Assembly: GCA_024640445.1 (NCBI GenBank)
Contig: JAHEEZ010000223.1
Coordinates: 1 to 5,864 of the forward strand
Reading direction: 5' to 3'
Length of the DNA: 5,864 bases
Source: Acidobacteriota bacterium
GTDB taxonomy: Bacteria > Acidobacteriota > Blastocatellia > Pyrinomonadales > Pyrinomonadaceae
Shown: in pieces, positions 1-5,658 of the stretch
How positions within the stretch are numbered: position 1 is the first letter of the stretch
Layout: every line of letters begins with the position of its first letter
Notes under the pieces: generated by a model
What the model was told of the DNA's origin: nothing
The model's input: only the letters and a program-made list of their open reading frames with translations
Database searches by the model: none
Made by a program: the position numbers and the translations under genes

Positions 1-15
1 CCCCTACGATCATCC
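1..15. repeat. Right end of a palindromic intergenic repeat, cut by the window edge
   Basis: The first 15 bases, CCCCTACGATCATCC, are identical to positions 121-135, where they form the right arm and tail of a complete palindromic element (103-127 plus GATCATCC). The left arm of this copy lies outside the window. Like the complete copy, it is followed directly by a 7-bp tandem array. Identity over 15 bases at 120-bp distance in non-coding DNA is unlikely to be chance, but the missing half means the hairpin cannot be confirmed for this copy. Confidence 0.7.
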
Positions 16-16
16 C

Positions 17-72
<56 letters not shown>

Positions 73-85
73 CACAGCTTTCTCC

Positions 86-99
86 GCGCCTGGCGGCGC
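86..99. repeat. Short GC-rich inverted repeat
   Basis: GCGCC (86-90) and GGCGC (95-99) are perfect complements around the loop TGGC, just left of the larger palindrome at 103-123. The two hairpins together would form a structured block if transcribed. There is no T-tract next to it on either strand, so it does not look like an intrinsic terminator. Confidence 0.45.
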
Positions 100-102
100 A
101 TT

Positions 103-135
103 GGGCAGGCACAAGACCTGCCCCTACGATCATCC
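103..135 (-). repeat. Palindromic intergenic repeat element, complete copy
   Basis: GGGCAGG (103-109) pairs perfectly with CCTGCCC (117-123) around a 7-base centre. Read on the minus strand, the core runs GTAGGGGCAGG, T, CTTGT, G, CCTGCC. It matches the copy at 5589-5612 at 22 of 24 positions, and the two differing positions face each other in the stem. The tail CCCCTACGATCATCC (121-135) is shared exactly with positions 1-15. This is a small, dispersed, hairpin-forming repeat of REP or BIME type in the broad sense. No coding capacity is visible and the mobilising agent, if any, is unknown. Confidence 0.8.
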
Positions 136-158
136 TGACTTCTGACTTCTGACTTCTT
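135..158. repeat. Heptanucleotide tandem repeat (CTGACTT)
   Basis: Three perfect copies of CTGACTT (135-141, 142-148, 149-155) are followed by a partial CTT. The array starts at the last base of the GATCATCC tail of the palindromic element. That is the same arrangement as the GTCTCCT array, which follows the copy at 1-15 with one base between, although the unit sequences differ. Unit length 7 is common to both arrays. Confidence 0.85.
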
Positions 159-206
159 TTTGCGATTTCCCGGAACCGTCCGCCGCGCCAAACCGTACAT
201 AGGTCC

Positions 207-214
207 GGAGGTGA
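207..214 (+). promoter_or_regulatory. Perfect Shine-Dalgarno deciding the start of the small membrane protein
   Basis: GGAGGTGA matches the full 8-base complement of the canonical 16S rRNA 3' tail and ends 8 nt before ATG 223. It settles the start at 223 rather than at the upstream in-frame TTG at 160, which lies at the edge of the heptad array and has no ribosome binding site. It is the only strong Shine-Dalgarno before a gene in this window. Confidence 0.9.
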
Positions 215-222
215 GAAACTCG

Positions 223-432
223 ATGCGAGAACCGCTTATTGCAGGGCTGTTAAGCCTTTTGGTCCCGGGTTTGGGACAGATCTACAACGGACGAATCGTC
301 GTCGGCCTCATTTGGCTGATACTTACAGGCTTCTCGTGGATAGGCTCCGCGGGAACGCTCGGCTGGATCGTGCATCTGGTCGCCGCGTGGTGTGCTTATA
401 GTTACGCCAGTGAGCACCCCGTGCGAACCTGA
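223..432 (+). CDS. Small TM2-like inner-membrane protein, 69 aa
   Basis: Very hydrophobic 69-residue protein. The first helix carries PGLGQIYNG (residues 15-23), matching the P-G-x-G-Q-x-Y-x-G signature at the first helix turn of TM2-domain and related small membrane proteins. Hydrophobic stretches at about 5-20, 25-41 and 45-61 suggest two to three membrane helices with a short polar C-terminus (SEHPVRT). The start is fixed by a perfect Shine-Dalgarno at 207-214. A strong terminator directly follows, so the gene appears monocistronic and separate from psd. TM2-like proteins have no general biochemical function assigned, and the sequence suggests none beyond membrane location. Family placement rests on the motif alone. 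Confidence 0.85.
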   Translation: MREPLIAGLLSLLVPGLGQIYNGRIVVGLIWLILTGFSWIGSAGTLGWIVHLVAAWCAYSYASEHPVRT

Positions 433-457
433 TTTCCGTAGTCACATTCCTCCTTTT

Positions 458-494
458 GGCCCGGCCGGCTTCCCGACCGGGCCCTTTTGTTTTT
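458..494 (+). terminator. Strong intrinsic terminator
   Basis: GGCCCGG (458-464) pairs with CCGGGCC (477-483). After a C-A mismatch the stem continues with CGG/CCG around a CTTC tetraloop. A T-rich tract, TTTTGTTTTT (485-494), follows one base later. It starts 25 nt after the stop of the small membrane protein gene and separates it transcriptionally from psd. Confidence 0.93.
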
Positions 495-519
495 AATAAC
501 CGTCCCGTTGTCGTATCAT
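491..519 (+). promoter_or_regulatory. Possible sigma-70-type promoter for psd-pssA
   Basis: TATCAT (514-519) matches the -10 consensus at five of six positions. The hexamer 17 bp upstream, TTTTAA (491-496), is a weak -35 that overlaps the terminator T-tract. A start near 526 would place the 530-585 inverted repeat at the very 5' end of the psd transcript. Only the -10 is convincing; the assignment is an inference. Confidence 0.35.
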
Positions 520-529
520 AGTAATTTCA

Positions 530-585
530 CGGAGGTTACAGGAACGGCGGGGAGTTGCGAACGCCCGTCAGATTCGTAACCTCCG
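530..585 (+). promoter_or_regulatory. Inverted repeat in the psd leader with paired SD-like and anti-SD-like arms
   Basis: CGGAGGTTAC (530-539) is perfectly complementary to GTAACCTCCG (576-585), separated by 36 nt. Inside the loop, ACGGCG (544-549) can pair with CGCCCGT (562-568) with one bulge, giving a two-tier structure. The right arm ends 9 nt before the psd ATG, and the left arm holds a GGAGG with no start codon at a usable distance. It could be an RNA control element or a DNA operator; the sequence does not distinguish them. No known riboswitch class is recognised. Confidence 0.5.
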
Positions 586-594
586 CTCGGTTTT

Positions 595-1200
595 ATGGTC
601 AAAGACGGAATTCCCTTTGTAATCGTGCCGCTTGCGATCGCGTTGATCTTCGCGTACTTCGGCTTTTGGATATTCGCAGCCGCATTCGCGGCGCTTGCGG
701 CGTTCATGGCGTTCTTCTTCAGAAACCCCGCCCGGGAAACACCGGAAGGGCCAAATCTGGTGATCTCCGCTGCTGACGGGCGAGTCACCAGGATCGAAAA
801 CACTGGCGAAGGAATGCTTGTCAGCGTGTTCCTTTCCCCCCTCGACGTGCACGTGAACCGGGCGCCGATCTCCGGTGAAGTCACCGATGTAAGAATGTTC
901 AAGGGAAAGAAGAGGCCGGCAACCAGCAACGAAGCAAGCAAGACGAACGAGAGGAACGCGGTCACGATCGCAGGTGAGAATATGTCCGTCGTCGCAACCC
1001 AGATCGTAGGGATCCTCGCAAGAAGGATAGTTTGCAGATGCAAAAGCGGTGACCGGCTCGAGCGCGGCCAGGTTTACGGGCTGATCAAGTTCGGGTCCCG
1101 CACTGACCTTTTAATGCCTGAAAACGTAGAGGTCTGTGTTAAAGTCGGCGACAAGGTAAGGGGCGGAGAGACGATCATCGCAAAACTGATGGCCACGTAA
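595..1200 (+). CDS. psd: Phosphatidylserine decarboxylase proenzyme, short membrane form
   Basis: Decarboxylates phosphatidylserine to phosphatidylethanolamine at the inner membrane, using a pyruvoyl group made by self-cleavage. The 201-aa length fits the short PSD class (about 200-230 aa) rather than the E. coli form. Hydrophobic residues 5-42 form the membrane anchor, followed by FFRNPAR. Expected catalytic elements are present: Asp61 in SAADGRV (usually SPADG), His86 in SPLDVHVNR, NERN at 118-121, LARRIVC at 141-147, and the cleavage site KFGSR with Gly167-Ser168. Cleavage would give a beta chain of 167 residues and an alpha chain starting at Ser168. The ATG at 595 is the only start after the in-frame stop at 577-579, although no Shine-Dalgarno precedes it. 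pssA follows 25 nt downstream, completing the pathway. Confidence 0.96.
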   Translation: MVKDGIPFVIVPLAIALIFAYFGFWIFAAAFAALAAFMAFFFRNPARETPEGPNLVISAADGRVTRIENTGEGMLVSVFLSPLDVHVNRAPISGEVTDVRMFKGKKRPATSNEASKTNERNAVTIAGENMSVVATQIVGILARRIVCRCKSGDRLERGQVYGLIKFGSRTDLLMPENVEVCVKVGDKVRGGETIIAKLMAT

Positions 1201-1225
1201 ATGCGGCTTTTTCGACATCGCTAGT

Positions 1226-2092
1226 ATGGAAACTGAATCGACTCAAGTTCACAAAGGCATACGAAAGGGCCTGTATCTGATACCGACTGCGTTCACAGCG
1301 GCGAATATCGCGATGGGTTTCCTTGCAGTCCTCTCCTCGGTCCGCGGTTTCCAGATCATCGCCACAAATCCCGAACAGGCCGCTATCTATTTTGACTATG
1401 CCGCAAAAGCGATCGGGCTGGCTATACTCTTCGATACTTTGGACGGGCGTCTTGCCCGTATGACGAAGACGGCGACGGAACTTGGCGTTCAGCTTGATTC
1501 GCTCGCGGACGTGTTGACGTTCGGGATCGCTCCCGTTGTTCTCGCTTATAGCTGGGGAATCGGCGCGACGTTCGACGAATCTAATTCGCTGCACAACATA
1601 GGTCTCTTCGTGCTGTTCGTATACCTGATGTGCGGTGTCTTGAGGCTGGCGCGATTCAATCTTCAGGCGACCCGGCCGAGGGTGCTGCTTGAGGGCACTC
1701 AGAAAATAGACAAGAAGAATTTCGTGGGGCTGCCAATACCGCCCGCGGCAGGGCTCATTGCCGCTATCGTTCATTTCGCACCGGTGCCGATAAGCGTGCT
1801 GGGCCAGAGTATTTCGCGGTTTTATTCCATCTCGCTGATGATCCTTACGGCAGTTCTGGGTCTCTTGATGGTGAGCACGTTGAAATACACGAGTTTCAAG
1901 AACGTTGGCACAGGCAAGCGCAATCTTTACCTTATCCTTGTACTCGGAACAATGGGAATGGCGGTCTGGCTTTATTCCAAATATGTGCTTCTTCTTATCG
2001 CCGTAGCGTACGTCTCGCACGGGCTTGTGTGGTATTTGATGAACCTTCTGAGACCCCGCTCACGTTCTGAGGCGAACGCCGAAAGCGGCTAG
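1226..2092 (+). CDS. pssA: CDP-diacylglycerol--serine O-phosphatidyltransferase
   Basis: Transfers phosphatidate from CDP-diacylglycerol to L-serine, giving phosphatidylserine and CMP, the substrate for the neighbouring Psd. The CDP-alcohol phosphatidyltransferase signature is complete: Asp70, Asp73-Gly74, Ala77-Arg78, Gly87, Asp91 and Asp95, with exact spacing. The metal-binding aspartates are therefore intact. NFVGLPIPPAAG (165-176) is typical of the multi-helix bacterial type II PssA family. About eight hydrophobic segments are visible and the 288-aa length is normal. The ATG at 1226 is the only start after the in-frame stop at 1187-1189. No Shine-Dalgarno is seen, and a seven-codon minicistron (1201-1224) bridges the gap from psd, so translation may depend on coupling. 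The TAG stop interlocks with that of the convergent ligase gene. Confidence 0.96.
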   Translation: METESTQVHKGIRKGLYLIPTAFTAANIAMGFLAVLSSVRGFQIIATNPEQAAIYFDYAAKAIGLAILFDTLDGRLARMTKTATELGVQLDSLADVLTFGIAPVVLAYSWGIGATFDESNSLHNIGLFVLFVYLMCGVLRLARFNLQATRPRVLLEGTQKIDKKNFVGLPIPPAAGLIAAIVHFAPVPISVLGQSISRFYSISLMILTAVLGLLMVSTLKYTSFKNVGTGKRNLYLILVLGTMGMAVWLYSKYVLLLIAVAYVSHGLVWYLMNLLRPRSRSEANAESG

Positions 2093-3489
2093 GAACGCCG
2101 CGCCGAAAGCGAGGTTATGGTCGCGGAAACCTTGTGCTTCTTTCGTTTGTGGTAGACCTTGACGTGAATGTCATCCCCAAAACTCCTTCCACTGATCACC
2201 AGTAAAGCCAATATCGTCAGGAACAATATCGTGATGGCGGTAATGTGCAGGACAAAATCGAACATGCTGTGCACAAGTATCGAAAAGCACCCGGCAAACG
2301 CGCCGAGAGCGACGCCGCGGCGGTAGTGGTTTATGTTCCTTATGCTCCTGAAGCCCGCTCGGAATAGGAAGTACAGGAAGAACCCCCCGATGATGACGCC
2401 GACGATGCCCGCGTCGGCAGCCACTTCCAGATAATCGTTATGCGCCTGCTCTACCCTTTCAAACCCGTTTGAAGGATCGTACTGGGTATATGCGACCCCG
2501 AACGCCCCGAGTCCCGCGCCGGTGGGAAAGTTGTGCCTGATGACGTCCAGTGTCACCGCCCATATCTGTGTGCGGTTTGTCGAGAAGTTGTTCGACTGGG
2601 CTGTTTCGGCGAAACGCGTCAGCGAGGATTCGCCGCCGATCAATACCGCTCCCACGACGAAAACAACGATCATGAGACCGGCCAGTGCAAATTTCAGGAT
2701 CCTGTCTTTCGTTCCTTTGGAACCGGTCGAGAGGATTATCAGGAAACACACGGCCGAGATCATCGAAACAAGGCCGCCGCGCGATCCGCTGAGAAGCAGG
2801 GCGATGCCCATCAATCCGACGGCCGTGATGTAGATCAGTCTCTTGTCCCTTTCGATCGAGCCTGCGAACAGCATCCCGAGCGGCAGACAAATCGTCATCT
2901 CCATGAACGCGGCGAAATTATGTCTGTTAACGAACGAACCGAACGGAACCGCATACTTCGACTCATAGATCCCATAGATCTTGTTCGGGCTCAAAACGGA
3001 CTGAAGGATCGCGAAAAACGCGAAGAGGAAGCCAAATGCCGTGACAAGCATCACGACCTTGCGGAGCCTTCTTGCGCTATCCACAAAGGCGAGCATCGCC
3101 GCGAAATAGATCAAGAGCGCAGTGATATGCGCCGCGACCATCATCGTCCAGAATGGCGCGACCGAGATCGTCCTGGGTACAGATTCCACGCCCCCCGGGG
3201 CGGACGAAGCGCCAAACGGGATGATCTGGATCAGGGCATAGGCGATCGTGGCAACGATGGTCAACTGGATCGGAGACCGGTTGATCCTTATGACTCCGCT
3301 GACATAGGAATCGACTGCCCAAAGGACAAGAATGAGCACCGTAACAACGTAAAAAAGGGCGATGATCGGTTGATGGACCGTACCGTAAGCAAGTGTTGTC
3401 CAGACCACTGTCGACGCCAAGAGCAAAAACAGCACCTTTGAGACCCCTGTGGTCTTCACATCGATCAGATCTATTCCTTTAGTCTCCAT
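2089..3489 (-). CDS. O-antigen ligase/polymerase family membrane protein (Wzy_C domain)
   Basis: 466-aa polytopic membrane protein with about 11-12 hydrophobic helices. It probably polymerises or ligates undecaprenyl-linked glycan on the periplasmic side. Family landmarks are FVNRHNFAAF (186-195), LSGSRGG (233-239), a large periplasmic loop with RTQIW (306-310) and GAGLGAF (324-330), AHNDYLEVAADAG (349-361), and HSMFDFVLH (407-415). These fit the Wzy_C/WaaL superfamily. The C-terminal tail (about 434-466) is basic (YHKRKKHK) and likely cytoplasmic. Sequence alone cannot separate O-antigen ligase, Wzy polymerase and PglL-type protein glycosyltransferase, so no symbol is given. It starts 4 nt after the stop of the TPR gene (TAA CAAG ATG) without its own clear Shine-Dalgarno, indicating translational coupling. 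No glycosyltransferase or flippase gene is present in the window. Confidence 0.9.
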   Translation of the reverse strand: METKGIDLIDVKTTGVSKVLFLLLASTVVWTTLAYGTVHQPIIALFYVVTVLILVLWAVDSYVSGVIRINRSPIQLTIVATIAYALIQIIPFGASSAPGGVESVPRTISVAPFWTMMVAAHITALLIYFAAMLAFVDSARRLRKVVMLVTAFGFLFAFFAILQSVLSPNKIYGIYESKYAVPFGSFVNRHNFAAFMEMTICLPLGMLFAGSIERDKRLIYITAVGLMGIALLLSGSRGGLVSMISAVCFLIILSTGSKGTKDRILKFALAGLMIVVFVVGAVLIGGESSLTRFAETAQSNNFSTNRTQIWAVTLDVIRHNFPTGAGLGAFGVAYTQYDPSNGFERVEQAHNDYLEVAADAGIVGVIIGGFFLYFLFRAGFRSIRNINHYRRGVALGAFAGCFSILVHSMFDFVLHITAITILFLTILALLVISGRSFGDDIHVKVYHKRKKHKVSATITSLSARRS

Positions 3490-3493
3490 CTTG

Positions 3494-4798
3494 TTACCCG
3501 GCGGCTCGCACTATCTTGAAATCGTCATACCAGATCGTGCCGAACAAGGGGCACTTCTCGCCGCAATAGGCCCGGGAGGTACGTATTACGACACCTTCTG
3601 AATCTTCAGGAACTGTGAAACGAACGGTCACTTTCTCCCAATCCGACGAGCCTGTCGCCATCGGGTCCGAAGCGGCCAGGATCTTGTTGTCGGCAGCATT
3701 AAGGACCTCAAGCTTGGGAGTGCCCGCGCTTCGCAGATCTTCTGTCTTCAGCCAAAAGGTGAGATCGTAAGAGATCCCCGGCTCAAGCGCGATCGTCTGG
3801 TAGAGATCGTTAAATTCCGCCTTTTCATATCCGCTAAATGTGATCTGCAGGCTTCGGTTTCCGCTCTTCTTTTTCGCCCGGCTCAGGAGAACCCGCGCGT
3901 TCTCAACCGGCTGATTCTTCCATCCAAAGAACACGGGCTCCTTGTTGCTGATCTCTTTTTCAAAACCGGGATTCTGTACCGATTCAAACTTCGCGTCCGG
4001 CTCAAGCGCCAATTGCCTGACGAACTCCACCGCCGTTCTCAGATAGCGTTTTTCAAAGAATGCCTGGGCAATCAGTGCGCCGACCTCGTGATTCTCTTTT
4101 TGTTTCGCCGCATCCAGAGAACGCCACTTCGCAAGGCTCAGCGCAGGTTGCTCCTTCATCGCGTAGAACTTCGCGAGTCCCACTCTCATATCCGGAGAAT
4201 CTCCAACGATCTTCTCAAGCTTCTTCGGATCTTTCTCGAGATAGTCCCAAAGGATCGAAAACACCTGTTCTCGATACGCCTGGTCGGATTCGGCGGCTTT
4301 CTTCAGTTCGCGGAACGCGGCTTGTTCATTTCCCTGCCGAAGATAGAAATTCCCGAGCTGCCAGCGAGGAAGAGTGTATTCGGGCGCTAATTCGACTGCT
4401 CTCTTGAACGCCCCTTCAGCAGCCTTCGCATCATCCGTCTGCTCATAAGCACGCCCCAGTTCGAGCCACCAAAAGTAATGATACGGGGACAGCCGGACCG
4501 TCTGACGGTGTCCCGCGACCGCCGCTTGAAGCTGCGAAGGCGTGAAGACGTCACCCTTTGTAACCGCAGCGAGCCAATTCACCAACGGATCACGAGGAGA
4601 AAGAGACCGCGCTGCTTCTGCTACCTCAGCCGCGTTGGAATCGCTCGATGAGGTCAGTCCCGCCAGCATGTTCGCGATCTGCAGTCTCACTGAAAACCAG
4701 CCGAAAGCAAGAGCGAACAAAATCACCGCAGCCGGCAGGATTCTGGTCTGCCAACTGCGCGTTCGTACTAAGATCAGCTGTTCCTTTTCTTCGTGCAT
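3494..4798 (-). CDS. Membrane-anchored TPR protein with C-terminal carbohydrate-binding-like domain
   Basis: 434 aa. A basic N-terminus (VRTRSWQTR) precedes one hydrophobic helix (about 20-37), indicating an uncleaved anchor with the rest in the periplasm. TPR-like helices follow, clearest at 105-140 (LGRAYEQTDDAKAAEGAFKRAVELAPE core is typical) and 141-172, with degenerate repeats near 203-231 and 238-269. Residues about 273-430 look like a beta-sandwich of the CBM4/9 or galactose-binding type: NPGFEKE at its start, FGW, SLQITF, a YDLTFWLKT strand, WEKVTVRFTVP, and the closing IWYDDFKIV. Cys412 and Cys416 could form a disulfide. It is first in a two-gene operon with the O-antigen ligase family gene 4 nt away, suggesting an accessory or substrate-handling partner. 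The ATG at 4798 is the only start before an upstream in-frame TGA. The specific function is unknown. Confidence 0.88.
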   Translation of the reverse strand: MHEEKEQLILVRTRSWQTRILPAAVILFALAFGWFSVRLQIANMLAGLTSSSDSNAAEVAEAARSLSPRDPLVNWLAAVTKGDVFTPSQLQAAVAGHRQTVRLSPYHYFWWLELGRAYEQTDDAKAAEGAFKRAVELAPEYTLPRWQLGNFYLRQGNEQAAFRELKKAAESDQAYREQVFSILWDYLEKDPKKLEKIVGDSPDMRVGLAKFYAMKEQPALSLAKWRSLDAAKQKENHEVGALIAQAFFEKRYLRTAVEFVRQLALEPDAKFESVQNPGFEKEISNKEPVFFGWKNQPVENARVLLSRAKKKSGNRSLQITFSGYEKAEFNDLYQTIALEPGISYDLTFWLKTEDLRSAGTPKLEVLNAADNKILAASDPMATGSSDWEKVTVRFTVPEDSEGVVIRTSRAYCGEKCPLFGTIWYDDFKIVRAAG

Positions 4799-4869
4799 TG
4801 GGGAGTCTGGTACCCGGACCGGTCGGCCACTTGGTCATCGCCGGCCATTCCGATCTTTGATTTCGCATC

Positions 4870-4898
4870 ATTTTAACGGAAAGAAACGGATTTTGCAT
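4870..4898 (-). promoter_or_regulatory. Possible sigma-70-type promoter for the TPR-ligase operon
   Basis: On the minus strand TAAAAT (4875-4870) matches the -10 consensus at five of six positions. ATGCAA (4898-4893) lies exactly 17 bp upstream as a weak -35 with three of six matches. Transcription would begin near 4863, giving a leader of about 65 nt before ATG 4798. The site lies in the 145-bp gap between two divergent genes, where a promoter is expected. Confidence 0.45.
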
Positions 4899-4905
4899 TT
4901 CGCCT

Positions 4906-4934
4906 TTCGTATCTCGGCCCAGTCACGCTAAACT
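4906..4934 (+). promoter_or_regulatory. Possible promoter for nth giving a nearly leaderless transcript
   Basis: TAAACT (4929-4934) matches the -10 consensus at four of six positions, and TTCGTA (4906-4911), three of six, lies 17 bp upstream. The predicted start falls at about 4941, only a few bases before ATG 4944. No Shine-Dalgarno exists there, which would fit leaderless translation. Both boxes are weak. Confidence 0.3.
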
Positions 4935-4943
4935 TCACGCACA

Positions 4944-5582
4944 ATGAAACTTAACAGAGAACAGCAGGCAAAGGACGTAATCCGCCTGCTAAGAAAGGAA
5001 TATCCCGACGCGCATTGCGCGCTCAACCACACGAACGCCTTTGAACTTCTTGTGGCGACGATCCTGTCCGCCCAGTGCACGGATGAGAGGGTGAACATCG
5101 TGACCGCCGATCTTTTCAGGAAATACAAGGGACCAAAGGACTTCGTAGATGTTTTACAAGAGGATCTAGAGCAAGACGTAAGGTCGACGGGCTTCTTCAG
5201 GAACAAAGCTAAGAACATAAAGGCGGCCTCTCAAAGGATCGTAGACGAGTACGGCGGCAAGGTGCCCGAGAACATGGAAGACCTGCTGACGCTCGGGGGA
5301 GTGGCGCGTAAGACCGCGAACGTGGTGCTCGGGAACGCGTTCGGGATCGCGTCGGGGGTGGTCGTGGACACGCACGTCAAGCGCCTTTCGAACAGGCTCG
5401 GCCTTACGAAGCAGTCCGATCCGGTGAAGATCGAGAAGGACCTGGAGAAGCTTGTCCCGAAGAAGGACTGGGTTATGTTCTCGCACTGGCTGATCTACCA
5501 CGGCCGCAGAGTATGCAACGCGAGAAAACCGGATTGCGAGAACTGCGTTCTGAACAAGATCTGCCCGAGAGTGGGGGTTTAG
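4944..5582 (+). CDS. nth: Endonuclease III (DNA glycosylase/AP lyase, 4Fe-4S)
   Basis: Base-excision repair enzyme that removes oxidised pyrimidines and cleaves the abasic site by beta-elimination. The length of 212 aa equals the family norm (E. coli 211). Visible landmarks are ILSAQCTD (40-47), with the conserved glutamine that fills the lesion gap; the helix-hairpin-helix segment LLTLGGVARKTANVVL (114-129), with catalytic Lys123; VDTHVKRLSNRLG (141-153), with catalytic Asp142; and the C-terminal cluster ligands Cys191, Cys198, Cys201 and Cys207 in exact C-x6-C-x2-C-x5-C spacing. The hairpin reads LGGVAR where LPGVGR is usual, a mild deviation. ATG 4944 is the only start after the in-frame TAA at 4929-4931, and it has no Shine-Dalgarno. 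The gene is divergent from the TPR operon and appears to be transcribed alone. Confidence 0.97.
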   Translation: MKLNREQQAKDVIRLLRKEYPDAHCALNHTNAFELLVATILSAQCTDERVNIVTADLFRKYKGPKDFVDVLQEDLEQDVRSTGFFRNKAKNIKAASQRIVDEYGGKVPENMEDLLTLGGVARKTANVVLGNAFGIASGVVVDTHVKRLSNRLGLTKQSDPVKIEKDLEKLVPKKDWVMFSHWLIYHGRRVCNARKPDCENCVLNKICPRVGV

Positions 5583-5588
5583 CCTTCG

Positions 5589-5612
5589 GTAGGGGCAGGG
5601 CTTGTCCCTGCC
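5589..5612 (+). repeat. Palindromic intergenic repeat element, second complete copy (inverted)
   Basis: GGCAGGG (5594-5600) pairs perfectly with CCCTGCC (5606-5612) around CTTGT. The element begins with GTAGGGG and matches the minus-strand reading of 103-127 at 22 of 24 positions. Both differences lie at one base pair: T-G there, G-C here. It starts 6 nt after the nth stop, in the convergent nth/cobO gap, so the hairpin may also help end transcription. However, the downstream sequence TTCGGTTCTCTT is only weakly T-rich. Confidence 0.8.
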
Positions 5613-5658
5613 TTCGGTTCTCTTGGACACAGATTCACAGAGATCTTTGGTACCGTTA

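Noticed and set aside
160..222. Upstream TTG extension of the small membrane protein (90 aa instead of 69)
   Set aside because: TTG 160 lies at the end of the heptad array without a ribosome binding site and adds a non-hydrophobic, arginine-rich tail. ATG 223 has a perfect Shine-Dalgarno.
516..1043. 175-codon open frame on the minus strand opposite psd
   Set aside because: Lies antisense to a well-supported psd, has low-complexity Ala/Ser/Thr-rich composition, and shows no recognisable domain.
1175..2020. 281-codon open frame on the minus strand opposite pssA
   Set aside because: Polar, Arg/His/Glu/Gln-rich translation typical of the antisense of a hydrophobic gene. pssA has a complete catalytic signature in the other direction.
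2533..3441. 302-codon plus-strand open frame opposite the O-antigen ligase gene
   Set aside because: Extremely Asp/Arg/His/Glu-rich with no motif. This is the expected complement of membrane-helix codons.
4626..4898. 90-codon minus-strand frame starting upstream of the TPR gene, considered as a frameshifted N-terminus
   Set aside because: It overlaps the TPR gene in another frame, without homology-like character. The TPR frame has a normal basic N-terminus and anchor helix from ATG 4798, so no frameshift is needed.
5625..5643. ACACAGATTCACAGAGAT-like stretch resembling dispersed CACAGATT-type repeats
   Set aside because: Only one short imperfect occurrence in the window. It cannot be called a repeat without the rest of the genome.
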